Positions 7,049 through 11,198 of a stretch of DNA of 11,198 bases are shown here, in pieces. Numbering within the stretch: the stretch's first letter is position 1; every line of letters starts with the position of its first letter. The notes below the pieces were generated by a model. That model was not told the origin of the DNA. It worked only from the letters and a program-made list of their open reading frames with translations, and searched no databases. Origin of the DNA: Desulfocapsa sp. (GTDB lineage Bacteria; Desulfobacterota; Desulfobulbia; Desulfobulbales; Desulfocapsaceae); assembly GCA_029934915.1 (NCBI GenBank), contig JAOZLI010000059.1, positions 1-11,198 of the forward strand, written 5' to 3'. The translations under genes were made by a program, and so were the position numbers.

Positions 7049-8869
7049 ATGTCGAAAATTAAAGTCTTACCAGAACAACTGGCCAACCGTATTGCCGCAG
7101 GAGAAGTGGTGGAGCGCCCCGCTTCCGTGGTGAAAGAACTGATCGAGAATAGTCTTGATTCCGGTGCCACACGTATTGAGATCGAAATCGAGGGCGGCGG
7201 CACCAGACTCATCCGTGTTATTGACAATGGCGAAGGGATGGTGGAAGACGATGTACTCCTCTGCCTTGAACGTCATGGGACATCAAAAATCACAACGGAT
7301 GAAGATCTTGAGGCCATCAGCACCTTGGGATTTCGGGGTGAGGCAATTCCCTCCATGTCCTCCGTCTCAAGAATGACCATTACCTCAAGGGTGCAGACGG
7401 CCGACCTTGGCACCACAGCCATTCTCAATTACGGGAAATTATACAAATTTCACGAGACTGGTTGTGCACGTGGCACGATCATGGAGATTCGCAACCTCTT
7501 TGGCAATACCCCGGCCAGAAAAAAATTTCTCCGCACCAATCGTACCGAAATTGGCCATATTGATGAGGTTGTAAAAAATTACGCACTGGCTGCCCCCAAG
7601 GTGGATTTTCGACTACGTATTGACGACAGACAGACATTACATCTTGATTCCAATCAGAATATCCCTGAACGCCTTGGGGGAGTGCTTCACTATTCCGGTG
7701 ACTTTATTGAGATACGGAGCTCAACGGCAAAGACCTTACCCAGACTTACAGGTTTTCTTATTCCACCGGATGCTCCTGTCAAAGGATCTGCACGTATTAA
7801 ACTACTCGTCAATGGCAGGTCAGTAAAAGATAGAATGCTCGCCCATGGAGTAAGCGAAGGCTTGCGTGGCTTTTTGATGAAAGGCAAAAATCCTGCAGGA
7901 CTTCTCCATCTGCATATTGATCCAGCTGAAGTGGACGTGAATGTCCATCCCACCAAACAGGAAGTACGATTCAGGCGCAGTCAGGATATTCATCAACTTA
8001 TTGTGCAGACAATTCAGGAAGGAATGCAGGGATACCAACAGACCTTACAACGTTCTTTTTTCAAACCGGCACCGCATCCCGTACGTCCGCCTGAACCTCC
8101 TCCGCCTTCACAGACATTTATCAAGCCATCAGAGCCTGCCGGGGAACCTACCACGGCGGAGCCTCTTCCCGTTTCCAGCCCTAGCTCTACCCCTAGCCCG
8201 AGTCCCAGACAGAATATTCCTGTGACAGCGTCCGCACCTGTAAAAACGGCAAACATCCCAACACCTGCCGTGACCATAGCAGCACCTGAAGGGCATGGTC
8301 TGAAAGTAATCGGCCAATATCAAAACCTCTATATTTTCTGTCGATCTGCCACCGGACTACTAGTTATCGACCAGCATGCTGCCCATGAGCGTTTGCTCTT
8401 TGAAAAACTGAAGAAACAATTCCTGGAAGGAACAATCACCCGCCAGACACTCCTGTTTCCTGAAACAGTGGAGCTCTCTTTAGCAGATAGCCGCAAGGTT
8501 GAACAGCATATGGATGCCATTGACAAAATGGGATTTTCCATCCGGGATTTTGGAGATAATGCCTATGTCATTTCCGCCGTCCCAGCCCTTGGAAGCCATA
8601 TTTCCCCGTCGGATCTGTTGCTGGATGTGCTTGAGCAGTTTGGTAATGCACAGAGCAGCAGTATAACAGGATCCCTCCTGGAGGATATCTTGGCCTCCAT
8701 GGCCTGTAAAGCGGCAGTAAAAGCTGGGGATTCTCTGAAAGAGAAAGAGATTGAGGCGCTACTGAATAATATGGCACGAGCAGATCTGTTTTCTCACTGC
8801 CCCCATGGCCGTCCCGTCTTAAAACAATTTTCAGATACTGATATTCAAAAATGGTTTCACCGAACGTGA
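7049..8869 (+). CDS. mutL: DNA mismatch repair protein MutL
   Basis: A 606-residue MutL that couples mismatch recognition by MutS to strand removal. The N-terminal GHKL ATPase domain (about 1-330) has catalytic E33 in the LIENSLDSGA helix, DNGEGM at 59-64 and TLGFRGEA at 92-99, followed by the NVHPTKQEVRF segment near 298-308. A proline/serine/threonine-rich linker (about 340-410) leads to the dimerisation domain. This carries the nicking-endonuclease motifs DQHAAHERLLFE (441-452, matching DQHA-x2-E-x4-E), CKAAVK (553-558) and CPHGRP (584-589). It should therefore be a MutL of the endonuclease type found in most bacteria without MutH, unlike E. coli MutL. The ATG at 7049 starts the conserved MSKIKVLPEQLANRIAAGEV segment but has no Shine-Dalgarno; CCAATACTC lies 7 nt before it. 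The 3' end overlaps the next gene by 19 nt. Confidence 0.97.
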   Translation: MSKIKVLPEQLANRIAAGEVVERPASVVKELIENSLDSGATRIEIEIEGGGTRLIRVIDNGEGMVEDDVLLCLERHGTSKITTDEDLEAISTLGFRGEAIPSMSSVSRMTITSRVQTADLGTTAILNYGKLYKFHETGCARGTIMEIRNLFGNTPARKKFLRTNRTEIGHIDEVVKNYALAAPKVDFRLRIDDRQTLHLDSNQNIPERLGGVLHYSGDFIEIRSSTAKTLPRLTGFLIPPDAPVKGSARIKLLVNGRSVKDRMLAHGVSEGLRGFLMKGKNPAGLLHLHIDPAEVDVNVHPTKQEVRFRRSQDIHQLIVQTIQEGMQGYQQTLQRSFFKPAPHPVRPPEPPPPSQTFIKPSEPAGEPTTAEPLPVSSPSSTPSPSPRQNIPVTASAPVKTANIPTPAVTIAAPEGHGLKVIGQYQNLYIFCRSATGLLVIDQHAAHERLLFEKLKKQFLEGTITRQTLLFPETVELSLADSRKVEQHMDAIDKMGFSIRDFGDNAYVISAVPALGSHISPSDLLLDVLEQFGNAQSSSITGSLLEDILASMACKAAVKAGDSLKEKEIEALLNNMARADLFSHCPHGRPVLKQFSDTDIQKWFHRT

Positions 8870-9399
8870 GAGGGAAAATTCTACTAGCTATTCTTTGCAG
8901 TTTTTTTGCCATTTCCGGCTGTTCAAAAAAACCGGTGGGACGCCTGATAGAGACCACAGCCTATTGCGGATGTTCCAAATGCTGTTCCTGGGAACGGGGG
9001 AGCTGGGCCTACCTGAAACTCGATTTCTGGAACCGTTATGTCAGTGCCGGCAAGGGAAAAGGCCGGGATTACACCGGACAAACGGCAAATGGCGAATACC
9101 CGGAAGAGCCAGATCCTGGTTTTTTTTCCATGGATACCGTCGAACACCCATGGATGATTCCACAACGTCTTATTCTTTTCCCCTGGTATTTTCTCCCGGA
9201 AGATGGCACCATCGCCGCAGACACAAAATACTACCCCTTTGGCACACGAATGCATGTCCCGGGATATGGCTGGGGAGTGGTTGAAGATCGGGGCGGGGCC
9301 ATTAAAGGGCCCGACCGAATTGATCTCTACTTTAACTCACATTCCGAAGCCCTTGAATGGGGACGCAGAAAACTATATATCACCATTGAAAAACCGTAA
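8851..9399 (+). CDS. 3D-domain lipoprotein (MltA-like double-psi barrel)
   Basis: A 182-residue predicted lipoprotein. A lipoprotein signal ends in the lipobox ISGC with the lipidated cysteine at C24, so the protein should be anchored to a membrane facing the periplasm. The C-terminal 3D domain is marked by three conserved aspartates: D124 in AADTKYYPFGT, D146 in VVEDRGGAIKG and D158 in RIDLYF, followed by SHxEAxxWG. 3D domains occur in MltA-type lytic transglycosylases and related cell-wall proteins. A YCGCSKCC cluster (38-45) lies at the start of the mature protein. The MltA domain itself is not evident, so lytic activity is unproven. The ATG at 8851 overlaps the last 19 nt of mutL; a GTG at 8866 that overlaps the mutL stop (GTGA) is an alternative start and would give a shorter, more typical signal sequence. 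Probably co-transcribed with mutL. Confidence 0.87.
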   Translation: MVSPNVRGKILLAILCSFFAISGCSKKPVGRLIETTAYCGCSKCCSWERGSWAYLKLDFWNRYVSAGKGKGRDYTGQTANGEYPEEPDPGFFSMDTVEHPWMIPQRLILFPWYFLPEDGTIAADTKYYPFGTRMHVPGYGWGVVEDRGGAIKGPDRIDLYFNSHSEALEWGRRKLYITIEKP

Positions 9400-9402
9400 C
9401 TA

Positions 9403-9421
9403 TTCAGCATGATAGGCTGAA
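9403..9421 (+). other. Small hairpin after the 3D lipoprotein gene
   Basis: TTCAGC and GCTGAA form a perfect 6-bp stem around a 7-nt loop just after the stop codon. No T-run follows, so it is not a convincing intrinsic terminator; it may be a processing or stability element, or chance. Confidence 0.25.
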
Positions 9422-9470
9422 GGCATTTAGACTATTAGGAAGAAACCTCAACTTTAACCAATACTCTTTC

Positions 9471-10790
9471 ATGAAAAAACAGATAAAAATAATAGGTGCA
9501 GGTCTGGCAGGATGCGAAGCCGCCTGGCAGGCTGCGGAACGAGGATGTTCTGTACAACTCTTCGAGATGAAACCCAAAAAATTCAGTCCGGCGCATAGTT
9601 CTCCTGATCTGGCCGAGCTTGTCTGCAGTAATTCGCTACGCTCAAATGCTCCAACTTCTGCGGTTGGCTTACTCAAGGTTGAAATGCGGAAAATGAATTC
9701 ACTGTTAATGCAGATTGCCGATGAAACGGCAGTCCCGGCAGGCCAGGCCCTGGCCGTTGATCGCGATATTTTTTCACGGCGTGTTACAGAAAAAATAACA
9801 AATCATACAGATATCGAACTTATAACCGAGGAACAGATTGACCTGGATCCTAATTCTGATATCCAAACCATTCTGGCCACGGGTCCACTCACCTCAGAGG
9901 CTATGGCCGATTCCTTAGCCACACTCACCGGCAAGGATCGACTGGCATTTTATGATGCCATTGCCCCCATTGTCACGGCAGAATCCTTAAATATGGATAT
10001 TATATATTCAAAATCACGCTGGCAGGATGGACCGGGTGACTATCTGAACTGCCCTTTTGATAAAGAGCAATATCTTGCATTTATTAATGCCTTGGGGGAA
10101 GGAGACACAGTCCCTCTCAAAGACTTTGAGGAAGCCAAGTATTTTGAAGGCTGCCTGCCCATCGAAGTGATGCAATCACGTGGGGAAGATACGCTTCGTT
10201 ACGGCCCCATGAAACCGGTGGGATTACGGAACCCAAAAACAGGCAAAGATCCCTATGCCGCTGTGCAGTTGCGCATGGAAAACAAAGAGGGGACTCTTTT
10301 AAATCTGGTGGGTTTTCAGACCAAACTCACCTACCCTGAACAAAAACGAATTTTCAGAATGATACCGGGAATGGAAGATGTGGAATTTGAACGCCTGGGC
10401 TCTATCCATCGCAACACCTTTGTCTGCGCTCCGCTGCTTCTCAATTCGTCCCTGCAACTTAAAAACCATCCGAATATTTATCTGGCCGGCCAACTTTCAG
10501 GGGTAGAGGGCTACGTGGAATCCACTGCCATGGGACTGCTTGCCGGATTTAATGCTGCGCGAACATGTTTTGGACAGGAACTTATCCCGCCACCACCAAC
10601 CACATCTTTTGGCGCACTGATCAAACACCTCACCGAAACGGATCCCGACTGTTTTCAACCATCCAATGTGAATTTTGGCTTATTTCCCGCCTGGGAGAAA
10701 AAAGTTCCGAAAAAATTACGGGGAGAAAAACGCAGGGAAATATCCATGGCTGCCATGGATGAGTGGTTTGAACAGCTCAAGATTCTATAG
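9471..10790 (+). CDS. trmFO: Methylenetetrahydrofolate--tRNA-(uracil-5-)-methyltransferase TrmFO
   Basis: A 439-residue flavoprotein that makes 5-methyluridine at position 54 of the tRNA T-loop, using methylenetetrahydrofolate as carbon donor and FAD/NAD(P)H as reductant. Full family length. The N-terminal FAD-binding motif is GAGLAG at 9-14, followed by EMKPKKFSPAH. The two cysteines implicated in catalysis in the Bacillus enzyme appear conserved: C52 in VCSNSLRS and C228 in FEGCLPIE. The YGPMKPVGL and GLLAGFNAAR segments and the C-terminal NFGLFPAW are also typical. The ATG at 9471 begins the FAD-binding strand directly, so no other start is possible nearby. It lacks a Shine-Dalgarno and has CCAATACTC 4 nt before it, as at mutL. 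It lies 71 nt after the lipoprotein gene and may belong to the same transcript or have its own promoter. A structured RNA element begins about 5 nt after its stop. Confidence 0.96.
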   Translation: MKKQIKIIGAGLAGCEAAWQAAERGCSVQLFEMKPKKFSPAHSSPDLAELVCSNSLRSNAPTSAVGLLKVEMRKMNSLLMQIADETAVPAGQALAVDRDIFSRRVTEKITNHTDIELITEEQIDLDPNSDIQTILATGPLTSEAMADSLATLTGKDRLAFYDAIAPIVTAESLNMDIIYSKSRWQDGPGDYLNCPFDKEQYLAFINALGEGDTVPLKDFEEAKYFEGCLPIEVMQSRGEDTLRYGPMKPVGLRNPKTGKDPYAAVQLRMENKEGTLLNLVGFQTKLTYPEQKRIFRMIPGMEDVEFERLGSIHRNTFVCAPLLLNSSLQLKNHPNIYLAGQLSGVEGYVESTAMGLLAGFNAARTCFGQELIPPPPTTSFGALIKHLTETDPDCFQPSNVNFGLFPAWEKKVPKKLRGEKRREISMAAMDEWFEQLKIL

Positions 10791-10795
10791 ATATT

Positions 10796-11071
10796 AGAGC
10801 CTGAAAGTTGTATCAACCAGGCTTTAACGACGCCAACGGTAGCGGGACCGGTTACACCCCACAATAGGCTGGCGATTACTCGCCCGAACTGTGGTACCAC
10901 TACGTGTCCGAACCGGCCAATTGACACGATGGGACTTGTGAGTCTTTCAGTCACTCACCCACGGGGTAACACTTGCCAATTTCATCCCTGCACCGGATTT
11001 AGCTCAACACGAGCAGCGCCTTGCTCTCTGACTTGTTCCAGACAGTAACAGGTACGTAGTCATACTGGAGG
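10796..11071 (+). ncRNA. Structured noncoding RNA region, candidate HEARO/omega-RNA (IscB-type) without visible nuclease gene
   Basis: Nested stems are visible: AGCCTG/CAGGCT (10798-10803/10818-10823) with inner GTTG/CAAC; CCGGTT/AACCGG (10848-10853/10911-10916) enclosing ACAC/GTGT (10854-10857/10904-10907), CCACA/TGTGG (10859-10863/10890-10894) and GGCGA/TCGCC (10871-10875/10880-10884); GTGAGT/ACTCAC (10938-10943/10953-10958); GAGCA/TGCTC (11011-11015/11022-11026); TCTG/CAGA (11027-11030/11039-11042). This density is far above ordinary intergenic sequence. Leading interpretation: a HEARO/omega-RNA as found 5' of IscB nucleases, since the first hairpin lies at the left edge just after a housekeeping gene and a GGAGGA follows the last stem (11067-11072). 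No iscB-like frame follows in the visible 127 bases. Strand is uncertain: a G-T pair extends the first hairpin on the plus strand, but the minus strand would give a GUAA (GNRA) loop at 10876-10879. A remnant of another mobile ribozyme is the main alternative. Confidence 0.45.
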
Positions 11072-11198
11072 AATGGGGCAGAAATGCATTTTTTGCATAC
11101 GACTTCGTTCAAGCCTGTATTGCCTGAAGCCAAAGCGTTTGCTTCTATATTTTTTCAGTAGTTTGCGTTCTACAGCCAACTTGTTTTAGCTGTCTTTA
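11072..11198. other. Terminal stretch without a recognisable gene
   Basis: After the GGAGGA at 11067-11072 the first usable ATG (11084) opens only 25 codons, ending TAG at 11159-11161, and the other frames are short and match no family I know. ATGCA/TGCAT around a T-run (11084-11098) and GAAGC/GCTTC (near 11126-11144) form small hairpins. On the minus strand a short basic frame ends near 11060, too short to judge. If a gene lies here it is cut by the window end. Confidence 0.4.

Noticed and set aside
10796..10825. The first hairpin after trmFO as a simple intrinsic terminator.
   Set aside because: The stem is followed by only three T residues and then by much more structure, so it fits better as the first stem of a larger RNA, although some terminator activity is possible.
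10655..10954. 99-codon minus-strand frame covering the trmFO end and the structured RNA.
   Set aside because: It runs antisense through the conserved TrmFO C-terminus and through the RNA stems; no family resemblance.

Overview
The window looks like a mid-GC proteobacterial chromosome. A Desulfobacterota (Desulfobulbales-like) origin is my best guess, from the combination of TrmFO, an endonuclease-type MutL, a 3D-domain lipoprotein and a YkgJ-like cysteine protein. This is an impression from gene content, not a taxonomic result.

The two halves are transcribed away from a compact divergent control region at about 6919-7048. Leftward (minus strand) the order is: a large P-loop/FHA/PPP-phosphatase fusion protein (6918-4834), a PhoU-like DUF47 protein (4771-4085), 334 bases without a gene but with two inverted-repeat elements, a PiT-family phosphate transporter (3749-2484), a class A penicillin-binding protein (2475-619) and a YkgJ-like cysteine-cluster protein (617-81). 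The last three are packed with 8 bp and 1 bp between them and are probably co-transcribed. DUF47 protein plus PiT transporter is a well-known phosphate-uptake pair; here the pair is split by the repeats.

Rightward (plus strand) the order is mutL (7049-8869), a 3D-domain lipoprotein that overlaps its end (8851-9399), and trmFO (9471-10790). The last 408 bases (10791-11198) hold no convincing protein gene. Most of that stretch (about 10796-11071) forms a series of nested perfect stems and looks like a structured RNA. My leading interpretation is a HEARO/omega-RNA-like element of the IscB type whose nuclease gene is missing from the visible downstream sequence.

The items most worth a second look are the kinase-FHA-phosphatase fusion, the orphan structured RNA behind trmFO, the 165-bp symmetrical palindrome that ends in the stop codon of the PhoU-like gene, and the 21-bp dyad lying inside the putative mutL promoter between two divergent promoters.
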